Origin: an uncultured Porphyromonadaceae bacterium
GTDB taxonomy: Bacteria > Bacteroidota > Bacteroidia > Bacteroidales > Muribaculaceae
Length of the DNA stretch: 64,000 nt
Direction: 5' to 3'
NCBI GenBank assembly: GCA_947649495.1
Contig: CANSRU010000002.1
Location: forward strand, 1 to 64,000
In this document: positions 1 to 8,400 of the stretch, piece after piece
How positions within the stretch are numbered: the first letter of the stretch is position 1
Layout: each line of letters begins with the position of its first letter
The notes under the pieces: generated by a model
The model's database searches: none
The model's input: the letters and a program-made list of their open reading frames with translations, nothing else
Told to the model about the DNA's origin: nothing
Made by a program: the position numbers and the translations under genes

Positions 1-180
1 CTCTTTATTTGATGACTTCTAAACTAACGCGATTTTTATCGCACCAGTAGTAATAAAAGAAGTAGAAATTTCCTCATAGACTTATGGTTAAAGGGTTAAT
101 ATGTCGCAAATTTACGGATTAATATATAAATACAGCCCTGTTGCATTATAATTTTTTAACCATCACCCGTTTTTTAACAC
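1..180. other. AT-rich non-coding left edge
   Basis: No credible coding region is visible. The only motif I see is CAAATTTA at about 108-115, which on the minus strand reads TAAATTTG, a Bacteroidetes -7 box, but without a clear -33 partner. It could drive a leftward gene outside the window. Confidence 0.3.
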
Positions 181-498
181 ATCAGCCCTCTCCCCTGACG
201 CGCCGTCACCCTCTCATATTGGGCTAATTGACCACAAGGGGCGGTGGCATTCTTGCCGCCGCACGAAGAGGGCTGGAAAGCCCTCTCCCCTATCGCGCCG
301 CCAATTGGACCAATTGGACTAATTTCCACAGGGGCGGTGGCTTTCTTGCCGCCGCACAAAGAGGGCTAAAAAGCCCTCTCCCCTAACATCGCCAATCGGC
401 GTCTTATTGAGCTTCCGCCTGCGGAAGCCGGAATGTAGCCGCGTACGTAGTGCGCGGTATGCGCACCGTGGTGTGAATCTGCGTGCCCTTGGGTACGC
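181..498. repeat. Array of small palindromic modules
   Basis: A run of short inverted repeats of several types. GC-rich hairpins of the form GGCGGTGGC-spacer-GCCGCCGC occur at about 241-262 and 333-353. Hairpins GAGGGCT-GGAA-AGCCCTC and a variant occur at 268-285 and 361-378. GCTTCCGC-CT-GCGGAAGC lies at 411-428 and GCGTGCCC-TT-GGGTACGC at 481-498. TTGGACCAATTGGACTAATT spacers follow the first unit (about 304-323). The same modules recur at 773-870 and 5335-5416, so this is a dispersed, modular, REP-like or MITE-like family. Open reading frames across it are low-complexity by-products of the repeats. Confidence 0.75.
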
Positions 499-517
499 CA
501 CTAATCCTGTCAAACTA

Positions 518-751
518 ATGGTCGCAGACCATTAAACATGTTTAGGCCCGTCATGGGGCGTGGCCCCTTCGCGGGCATGTAGAAACTGTAGGGACGCGCC
601 ACGGCGCGTCAGCAAAAACAAACGCCCATCCATCATTCCCTATCCACCGGCTGACGCGACATGTCGCGTCCCTACCCCCTTTTCCGGCATCACCCCGCCA
701 AGGAGCTCCGCTCCATGACGGGTCTACGTATGTCTGATGGTCTCCGACCAT
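518..751. repeat. Nested-palindrome element, copy A
   Basis: About 234 bp with three nested pairs of inverted arms. The outer pair is ATGGTCGCAGACCAT (518-532) against ATGGTCTCCGACCAT (737-751). The middle pair carries CCCGTCATGG (about 548-557) against CCATGACGGG (about 713-722). The inner pair starts TAGGGACGCG (589) and ends CGCGTCCCTA (674). Each arm is also locally palindromic, so the DNA or RNA could fold as one long hairpin or as a chain of small ones. It encodes nothing convincing. A second copy, with an 18-base deletion in the right arm, lies at 5116-5330. Confidence 0.8.
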
Positions 752-772
752 CCCACCCCCATTGCCGGCAAC

Positions 773-870
773 CACAGGGGCGGTGGCAGGAAAGCCACCG
801 CAGAGAGGGCTGGAAAGCCCTCTCTCCTATCGCACCGCCTATTGGACCAATTGGCCTAATTTGTCTAATT
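773..870. repeat. GGCGGTGGC / GAGGGCT hairpin module
   Basis: Another copy of the two-hairpin module seen at 232-325: a GGCGGTGGC-type hairpin (about 780-799), then GAGGGCT-GGAA-AGCCCTC (about 808-825), then TTGGACCAATTGGCCTAATT. It directly follows nested-palindrome copy A. The partial equivalent at 5335-5416 follows copy B in the same order. Confidence 0.7.
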
Positions 871-916
871 GTACTCACGATCATGCCCTCTCCCCTAATT
901 TGACTAATCAATGGCA

Positions 917-951
917 CTAAAAACAGCGAGGGCGCCCAATCGGGCGCCCTC
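917..951 (-). terminator. Terminator of first GH85 gene
   Basis: A perfect 10-bp stem (GAGGGCGCCC at 928-937, GGGCGCCCTC at 942-951) with a 4-base loop. On the minus strand it is followed by a short T run (A run at 919-923). It lies 30 bases past the stop codon of the GH85 gene at 982, as expected for an intrinsic terminator. Confidence 0.75.
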
Positions 952-981
952 GGCTTATCAAATCCGCTTGTGCGGGGAGGT

Positions 982-3900
982 TTATTTACGTATCACCTTG
1001 ACGGTGCGCAGGAGCTTGCCATCGCGGGTTACCTTAACGAGGTAAACACCTGCTGAGCCAAGCGAGATGCGGGCGTTCTGACCGGCAACAACCGAAGCCT
1101 GCTTCTGACCCACGAGCATACCGCTCATGTTGTAGACATCGATTGTGTAGTTGCCATCGGAACCGAACTCTACGAAGAGAGCGTCGTCGACGGTGTAGGT
1201 AGAGAATTCAGAACCATCGGTGGCAACATCGTCAATACCTGCAAGAGTTTCCTTGACAGCGAGCACAGGATAGTCGCGCACTGCCGAGCCGTGACCGTTG
1301 GCGAGCTTGAGCTGCACGGTGTAGTCGCCGGCCTTGCTCCACTGGATGGTGGCAGCACCTGATTCACCGGTACCGTCGCCTACCACAGTGGCGCGGCGGG
1401 TTGACCATTCAGGCTTGGTTACAACAGGATATGCTGTACCGGAGATGAACGGACATCCTGCGAGGAACACGGGACGGTCAAATATACGGGTGTTCTTGCC
1501 CTCACCCTTCGAGTCTATCTTGTACCAGTAAGCCTTGGGCGATTTCTTGGTTGCGTTTGAGCCGGCATAGCCCACGAAACCATAGTCGCTTTCAACATCG
1601 GTCTCGAAGTCCCAGAAACCGAGCACATCGGCGGGGAGGTTATTCTTGTCAAGACCCGACATGGAAAGATTAACATCCTCCTGAGTCATTGCCTTGCCCC
1701 AAACCTGGAAGTCGTCAACGCCACCCTTCACAGCCGAGATATCCTGCGAGCTGCCTCCGAATGTAATCCATGTACCGGAGGTCACAGGATAGTTATGTGC
1801 GGAATATGGAGGTTCGTAGGTGTTTGTACCATTCGATGCACCAATAGCGCTTGCCACCTTGCTGATTTCACTCCACTGACCCTTACCATTATTTACAGCA
1901 GCTTCAAAAGTGCTCTTCTGGCAGGCCACCCATTCCGATACTCGCTGGAGCTTGCCGTTGAGATAGAAGCGGCTACGCATCTGGTTGGTGCCCGATTTGT
2001 ATTCGAACACAATAACCACGTGAACCCATGCGCCCACATCAACCCTGGCGTCGGTGTAGCGGTAGAATATACGGCCACCCTCAGTGTTGTTGCCATCGGT
2101 ACGCCATCCCCAAGCGGTGTCGACACCGTCGTAGATAAACTTACCTTCTTCGTTGATACGTGACCAGAAGTAGCCCCAGTTATCGTATGGCCATCCGCCA
2201 CCGATACGGTCCTCGATAGTGATGAAGTTGGAGCGGCCGGCAGGAAGTTCGTCGTACTTAACCCAGGCTGCCACTGAGAACGACTGGTTCTGCTGAAGAT
2301 TGATCTGGTCGCACTGCACACCAAACCAGTTTTCGTTAAGGTCAATGCTTCGCGAAGCCGAACCGTCGGCGGGGCGACCGGTGTAGGAGAATTCCTTAGG
2401 TGCATTGATTTCGATATCCACGCTGTTGCCCACAGATTCTATATCCTTGCCGTCAATAGAGAGGGAGTAGATTTCGGGGAGTGCGCCAACAGCTTCGGTG
2501 GATATTGCCACAAAGCCGGTATATTCAGCTGTTTTGCCATCGAAAGCCACCTCAAGATTGTAAGCGCCGATGCCATCGATACCGGGACATTCCACAGAAA
2601 CGCCGTTTCCGGTCCATACCACTGTGCCGTCGCTGCTCTTGATGGTCCAGGTGGCCGATGCGTGAAGAGGATCGGCAAACGAGAGTGTGAATTTCTCGTT
2701 GGGCTTGATTATACTCTTGTCAATCTTGACATTATCTACAGTAACATACTCACCGGTAGAAAGATAGTTGGACCATGCCACATCCGATTCCACTGTGTTG
2801 TCGAGACCGAGAGCGCTCACACCGAAACGGATCTTCTTCGAACCCTGAGGATTGACAGGAGCGCCGAACACTATGCCGGCCCACGAGGTGGTGAGACCCA
2901 TCATCACAGGCTCTTCACCCTCCTGCTGCGCCCACATGCGGAACATAGAGGTGTTGACATCGGAGTTGTAGCAGGGCTCGCCCTTGGCCTTTGAGTTGGC
3001 CATGTTCCATATAATCTTGCCGTCAACACCTGAGTTGTTGTAGGCAAGTACGCGCGACAAGGTTATTTCAGGCTTGAGAGGCTTGGAATATTCGCCTTCA
3101 GCCTCAATGGTGAGACCACCGAGGAGGAGCTTCATGTTTTCGGCATTGCTGAAACGGAGGGCTATCACACCAAGACCGTTGTCGAGGATGTCGTCGCCTG
3201 AGAAATCACCGCCGAGCTCGAATGTGGCTTTCTGCCATCCATTGGTGTAAGATTCGTCGGCAACGGCTTCTGAATTAGCTACGGTGAAGATATTGAGAGC
3301 TCCGTCGAGAGTCTCCTCGTCGGCTTCGGTGGGGCTGCCCGACGATGAGAGGATGAGGTCTACATCGGCCGAACCGTCGATGAGCTTATAGTAAACGGTG
3401 ATTACCTGACTGTTGTCGAGGGTGAAGTTGGTCTTGAACAGGTGGAGATACTCCTGCTCGGTGCTTCCGGAGATGGCAAGACATGAACCGCCTACATAGG
3501 CATCTTCCCAAGTGAAATGGGCATCAAGGCTTACCGAACCTTCGGTTACATCCTTCTGCATGAACTCGGGGGCGAACCAGTAGCGCCATGTGGGCAGATA
3601 ATCCTGCACACCGATGTTGTACCATGCATTGTTGTTCTGACGTTCGCCCTTCCAGTTCATATAGCTACCGTTACCGAGGTTGAAGTAGGTAACGAAAGGC
3701 TCGTCGTAGATGTCCCATGCCAAAGTTGAGCGGGCCGAAACCATGCTCGACATACCTGCCCAGCTGTCGGTGGGACGGTGGGTACGGTTGAGCGTGATGG
3801 TCTTCTTGATGGCCGGGTTGCGCGGACCGTTTCCGAACCACTGCTCTATCTCTTTCAGATAGGTGTTCATTTTGGTTTCGGGAGAGCTACCGTTGGCGTA

Positions 3901-4926
3901 GCGGTCCTGCCAGTACATGTTGACCTGGTGGGCACCCCACAGACCGATTGAGTACTGATAGTCCTTCAGGAGATTGTAGTTGTCGCCTGATTTGGGCTCG
4001 CCACCCTGTATGTTCATACCTGCATAGCAGAAGAACGGGTCTTTGTTCATGTTCTTGGCGGCGGTGATGGCGCTTGACATGTAGCCCTGCCAGTTGTAGT
4101 TCATGAACAACGATGCGCCGGCATAAAGCTTGGTGTTGTTGTTCAGACCGGTGTCGAACGAGCAAGCGCCGTTGTCGTTTGTACCGCCATACCACATCAC
4201 CTCCCAAAGGGGGTTGCGGGTTTTCATATAGTCGCGGAGGTCATTGTGCATTGAGATAAGGCCTGTAACACCATAATCACTCCATTCGGAGTTGTAGCCG
4301 AGACCGTCCTGACCGTGATAGTAGAGGAACTTGCCTATGGCATCGTGATTCAGACCGGTGAGGCTGGTGAATGAGGAGCCCCAGCCCGAACCGCTACAGT
4401 TACCGAAAGGCACACCGGCCACACCGTGAACCGACACACCGTTCTTGTGGGCCACGTCGGCAAACACACCGGGAGTCCAGCCGAAGGGGCTGTTCCAGTT
4501 ACCGTAGTTGTCCACATAGTTCCACATTGTGAACACCTCGCCGTCGAAGTTGCCGTCGGGCATTGCATTCAGTTTCACACTGCTTCTTTTCTCATCGCTG
4601 ATGGGCACCCAGAAGGCCAGACGCTTGTCCTTACCGTCGAAATTACATTGGGTACCATTGTAGGTGTGTTGTGTGAGCGAGGGATATACCTGCGACTCAT
4701 TGTTGAAGAATCTCACCTTGGGTTTAACACGTGAGATGAAGAAATTCTGGTCTTCCCACTGTTTACCATCGATGGTGATGGTGCCGTTTCCGCCATTCCA
4801 TGCATTGATGTAGGTGGCGAGCGACTGTCCGTCGGGCCATGTCACATAGCCCTCAGCAAGACGCTGTGCTGCCACAGGCATCGAAACGATGGCCAATCCG
4901 GCTGCAAAGAGTAAAGTTTTTTTCAT
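982..4926 (-). CDS. GH85 endo-beta-N-acetylglucosaminidase, T9SS-secreted (paralogue 1)
   Basis: 1314 aa. Predicted to cut the chitobiose core of N-glycans, freeing the glycan from the protein. A Sec signal peptide (about 1-20, ending VAAQ) precedes a GH85 catalytic region. The family's Asn-X-Glu pair is seen in DGLGYNSEW: N212, the oxazoline-orienting Asn, and E214, the acid/base. Beta-sandwich regions follow, then a LamG-like domain (about 860-1090), a PKD-like segment (about 1170-1230) and a C-terminal T9SS type A sorting domain (last 75 aa, ending KLLRTVKVIRK). The enzyme is therefore probably exported by T9SS and fixed to the surface or released. It is the last gene of the minus-strand glycan locus and a paralogue of the upstream GH85 gene, roughly 60% identical by eye over the N-terminal part. 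No clear promoter is seen before it. Confidence 0.9.
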   Translation of the reverse strand: MKKTLLFAAGLAIVSMPVAAQRLAEGYVTWPDGQSLATYINAWNGGNGTITIDGKQWEDQNFFISRVKPKVRFFNNESQVYPSLTQHTYNGTQCNFDGKDKRLAFWVPISDEKRSSVKLNAMPDGNFDGEVFTMWNYVDNYGNWNSPFGWTPGVFADVAHKNGVSVHGVAGVPFGNCSGSGWGSSFTSLTGLNHDAIGKFLYYHGQDGLGYNSEWSDYGVTGLISMHNDLRDYMKTRNPLWEVMWYGGTNDNGACSFDTGLNNNTKLYAGASLFMNYNWQGYMSSAITAAKNMNKDPFFCYAGMNIQGGEPKSGDNYNLLKDYQYSIGLWGAHQVNMYWQDRYANGSSPETKMNTYLKEIEQWFGNGPRNPAIKKTITLNRTHRPTDSWAGMSSMVSARSTLAWDIYDEPFVTYFNLGNGSYMNWKGERQNNNAWYNIGVQDYLPTWRYWFAPEFMQKDVTEGSVSLDAHFTWEDAYVGGSCLAISGSTEQEYLHLFKTNFTLDNSQVITVYYKLIDGSADVDLILSSSGSPTEADEETLDGALNIFTVANSEAVADESYTNGWQKATFELGGDFSGDDILDNGLGVIALRFSNAENMKLLLGGLTIEAEGEYSKPLKPEITLSRVLAYNNSGVDGKIIWNMANSKAKGEPCYNSDVNTSMFRMWAQQEGEEPVMMGLTTSWAGIVFGAPVNPQGSKKIRFGVSALGLDNTVESDVAWSNYLSTGEYVTVDNVKIDKSIIKPNEKFTLSFADPLHASATWTIKSSDGTVVWTGNGVSVECPGIDGIGAYNLEVAFDGKTAEYTGFVAISTEAVGALPEIYSLSIDGKDIESVGNSVDIEINAPKEFSYTGRPADGSASRSIDLNENWFGVQCDQINLQQNQSFSVAAWVKYDELPAGRSNFITIEDRIGGGWPYDNWGYFWSRINEEGKFIYDGVDTAWGWRTDGNNTEGGRIFYRYTDARVDVGAWVHVVIVFEYKSGTNQMRSRFYLNGKLQRVSEWVACQKSTFEAAVNNGKGQWSEISKVASAIGASNGTNTYEPPYSAHNYPVTSGTWITFGGSSQDISAVKGGVDDFQVWGKAMTQEDVNLSMSGLDKNNLPADVLGFWDFETDVESDYGFVGYAGSNATKKSPKAYWYKIDSKGEGKNTRIFDRPVFLAGCPFISGTAYPVVTKPEWSTRRATVVGDGTGESGAATIQWSKAGDYTVQLKLANGHGSAVRDYPVLAVKETLAGIDDVATDGSEFSTYTVDDALFVEFGSDGNYTIDVYNMSGMLVGQKQASVVAGQNARISLGSAGVYLVKVTRDGKLLRTVKVIRK

Positions 4927-5115
4927 GTTAGGTATATTAATTTGGTTTATTTTCTGATGATTTAAGGTTCCATTTCACAGTTGTTGCACCCGGTGGAATG
5001 CTACGCAGTGGAGGCTTTAAGTCAAATCAACCGTAAAAATACAACATTTTTTAATATCCGCAGAAGTGAAATGGCATCACATTCAGGTTAAAAAATATTA
5101 ATTCCATCAAACCAG
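4927..5115. other. Upstream region of GH85 paralogue 1
   Basis: AT-rich, non-coding. A 9-bp inverted repeat CCATTTCAC (4970-4978) and GTGAAATGG (5066-5074) spans 87 bases and might be an operator, but this could be chance. The closest -7 match on the minus strand is TTGATTTG, which lacks the usual TA start, so I do not call a promoter. Confidence 0.3.
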
Positions 5116-5330
5116 TGGTCGCAGACCATTAAATATGTTTAGGCCCGTCATGGGGCATGGCCCCTTGGCGGGCGTGTGGAAACTGTAGGGACGCGCCACG
5201 GCGCGTCAGCAAAAACAAACGCCCATCCAGCATTCCCTATCCACCGGCTGACGCGACATGTCGCGTCCCTACCCCCTTTTCCGGCATCACCCCGCCAAGG
5301 AGCTCCGCATGTCTGATGGTCTCCGACCAT
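5116..5330. repeat. Nested-palindrome element, copy B
   Basis: Second copy of the element at 518-751. The inner 86-bp unit (5186-5271) has the same length as in copy A (589-674) and differs at very few positions. The outer arm ends in GACCAT at 5330. Eighteen bases containing CATGACGGG are missing from the right arm, so the middle inverted pair is broken. It lies 3' of the second GH85 gene, as copy A lies 3' of the first. Confidence 0.8.
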
Positions 5331-5334
5331 CCCC

Positions 5335-5416
5335 TGCCACCGCATTAAGAGGGCTGGAAAGCCCTCTCTCCTATCGCGCTGCCCATTGGACTAATTGGAC
5401 TAATTGGACCAATCAA
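5335..5416. repeat. Partial hairpin module with TTGGACTAA repeats
   Basis: Carries the GAGGGCT-GGAA-AGCCCTC hairpin (about 5350-5367), then three tandem TTGGAC(T/C)AA units (about 5387-5412). The GGCGGTGGC hairpin is reduced to a GCCACCGC remnant. It is equivalent to the module at 773-870. Confidence 0.65.
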
Positions 5417-5423
5417 TGACACA

Positions 5424-5460
5424 TAAAAAATGCCGGGGGCGCCCGAATGGACGCCCCCGG
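5424..5460 (-). terminator. Terminator of second GH85 gene
   Basis: A 9-bp GC stem (CCGGGGGCG at 5433-5441, CGCCCCCGG at 5452-5460), followed on the minus strand by a T run (A run 5425-5430). It sits 31 bases past the stop codon at 5491 and matches the terminator at 917-951 in position. Confidence 0.75.
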
Positions 5461-5490
5461 CTTATCAGATCCGCTTATGCGGCGGGAGTG

Positions 5491-8400
5491 TTATTTGCTG
5501 AGCACTTTGAGGGTGCGGAGCTCCTTACCGTTGCAAGTAACCTTCACGAGGTAAACGCCGGCTGCACCGAGAGTGATGCGTGCGTTCTGGCCAGCTACAG
5601 CGGCGAGCTGCTTGCTGCCAACGAGCATACCGGCAGTGTTGTAAACCTGAACAGCGTAGTTGCCATCGGCACCGAACTCAAGGAAGAGCACATCGTCAAC
5701 GGTGTAACTGTTGAGCGACGAACCGTCGGCATCGATATCCTCGATAGCCGAGAGGGGATCCTTAACCGAGAATACGGGGAAGGTCTTCACGTCAGCACCA
5801 TATTTGTTCTCAAGGCTGAGGGTTACAGTGTGGTCGCCGGGAGTGTTGAACTTCACGGTAGCGGCACCACCTTCGCCTTCGGTAGCAGCGGCGCGCGAGC
5901 CGGCAGCCTTGGTGAATGTGGTCTTGCGGTCAGTGTCTTTCCATACAGCCTCGGTAACAACGGGATAAGCTGTACCTGCGAGGAAGGGACATCCGGGCTC
6001 GAACACAGGTTCGTAAGCCGCGAACTGCATGCCACCAGCTTCAGCATTACCTTCATAGTCGTAAGAGTAAGCCTTTACACCGGCCTTGGAACCCTTGGCA
6101 GAGAATGAGAAGTCGGAAGCAGTGTCAACCTCGAAGTCCCACAATGCGAGCACTTCTGCGGGGAGATTGTTGGGGTCGAGACCGTTCATTGATTTCTTGA
6201 CATCGTCGGCAGTCATGGCCTTGTTCCAAACCTGGAAGTCGTCAACAATACCATCGATAGCCGAACCGGTATGTGCGGCACCACCGAAATAAACACGGTC
6301 GGTAGCTGCTATGGCATAGTTCTGACCGTAAATATAGGTATCGCCATCGGTATGACCCTTTCTTTCGAATACACCGAAGCTGCCGTCGGTAATCTTATCA
6401 TAGCTGAGAGTATAGGTCTTGCCACCGTAAGTGAATGTACGGCCTGCGCCACCACGTTTGCTTGCATACTGGTAAACGAGCGATTTCTGCTTAACACCGT
6501 TGATGTAGAGCTGGCAACGGAAACCGGCGGTGGTGTAGTCGCAGATCCATGCTATGTGTGTCCACACACCTGCCTGGAACTTAGTGTCGGGGAAGTTATA
6601 GTGAAGCTCACCGGGGGCAACGTCGTCAGTTGCATTTCCACGGAACACGCACTCGATTGTACCATCGGGGTGACCGGCGTTCCATGCCCAGCCCCATGTG
6701 TTCTGAGGCCAACCGGCAGCTTTGTTGGAGATGTTCATGAAGTTCCATGTCTTATCGGGGATAGAGCGGAACTTGAACCAACCGGCCACTGAGATAGATT
6801 GACCTGATGAAATGCCGAGCTCACCGATATTTGCACCGATATAGCGTGATGCAAGAGCCACGCAGCGCGATGCCGAGCCATCGGCGGGACGGCCTGTATA
6901 GGAGAGCGTGGGGGTGTCGGTGAGTTCGATTTCCACTTTTGCAGCGCCTTCTGCCACATCGGCACCATTATGCTGCATAGTGTAGACCACGGGAAGTGCA
7001 CCAACCTCTTCGCTTGTAATCTGCACGAAGTAACCGAACTGGCGCTCGTTGGCGGTACCCTTGTCGAGATAGAGATCGTAGCCACCCTGCTCAAGGCCAT
7101 TGGGCACGGAGATTTCCACGCCATTGCCTTCAGCCATTGTGGTGCCTGCGGCATTGACTATGGTCCATTTAGACGATGCGTGAAGAGGATCGACATAGCG
7201 GCAGGTGAAAGCCTCGTTAGGCTTGATAATAGCCTTGTCAATCTCTATATCGTTGCTGGGCACGTATGTTCCCTTGCTGAGGTAGTTGCCCCATGCGATG
7301 GCCGATTCGTTCTTGGTGTCCATAGACACTGCGCTCACACCGAAGCGTATCTTCTTGGAGCTGTCAGTGTTGGGCGAACGGAAAGCGATTGCAGCCCACG
7401 ATGTGGTGGCACCCACGAATGTTTCGGGGCCGCCCTCCTCCTGAGCATAAACCTTGAACATCGACACATTGACATCGGAGTTGTAGCAAGGTTCGCCAAC
7501 GGCCTTGGAGTTGGCCATTTTCCATATAATCTTGCCATCAACACCGGCCATATTGTTGCTGAGCACCTTGGTGGAGAGTATCTGCGGCATTACGGGGGTG
7601 GGGGATTCGTCGCCCTTTATGGAGATTTCGCCCAAAAGGAGCTTCAGATTCTTGGCATCGGTAAAGCGGAGTGCAATCACGCCTACGCCTGAATCGCACA
7701 GGTAGTCGCCAGAGAAATCGCCACCCACTTCGAATGTGGCCTCGCACCATTCACCGTTGTAGCTCTTATTGATAGCAGCCTCAGATGTAGCCACAGAGAG
7801 GAACTCGGTGGCGCCATACATCATCTCCTCATCGGCTGCAGTGGGATCGCTTACGGGCGACATAACCACCGACACATTGCCTTCACCCTCAAGCAGCTTA
7901 TAGCGCACGGTGATAATCTGGCCATAGTCAATGATGAAATTGGTCTTGAAGAGGTGGAGATACTCCTCAGATGCTGAACCGGTAATCTGCATACAAGAAC
8001 CGCCGAAGTAGGCGTCGTCCCATGTAAATGTTGCGTCGAGACCGGTTGTGCCTTCGGCAACAGTGGTCTGCAAGAACTCGGGGGCAAACCAGTAGCGCCA
8101 TGTGGGGAGGTAGTCCTGAAGGGCTATGGAGTACCACTGATTGTCGCTGACGCGCTCGCCCATCCAGTTGAAGAACTTACCGTTACCGAGGTTGAAGTAA
8201 GAGTAGAAAGGCTCGTCTGCTATATCCCAGTTAAGCACCGAGCGGGCGCTCATCATGGCCGATATACCGGCCCACGATTCATTGGGGCGGTGGTTGCGCA
8301 CGGTGGTCACAGCCTTTTTCACAGCAGGGTTACGTGCCCAGCCGGTATACCACTTCTCGGTAATGTCAAGATAGTAAGTCTGGGTAGCCTCCACACTGGT

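Noticed and set aside
181..498. CRISPR array
   Set aside because: Repeats are palindromic modules of different types without uniform repeat-spacer spacing, and no cas genes are near.
4970..5074. Operator for the first GH85 gene (9-bp inverted repeat 87 bases apart)
   Set aside because: Spacing is long and only one pair is present; it could be chance, so it is mentioned only in the region note.
5404..6108. Plus-strand open frame opposite the 3' end of the second GH85 gene
   Set aside because: It starts in the repeat/terminator region and runs antisense through the T9SS domain; no support.
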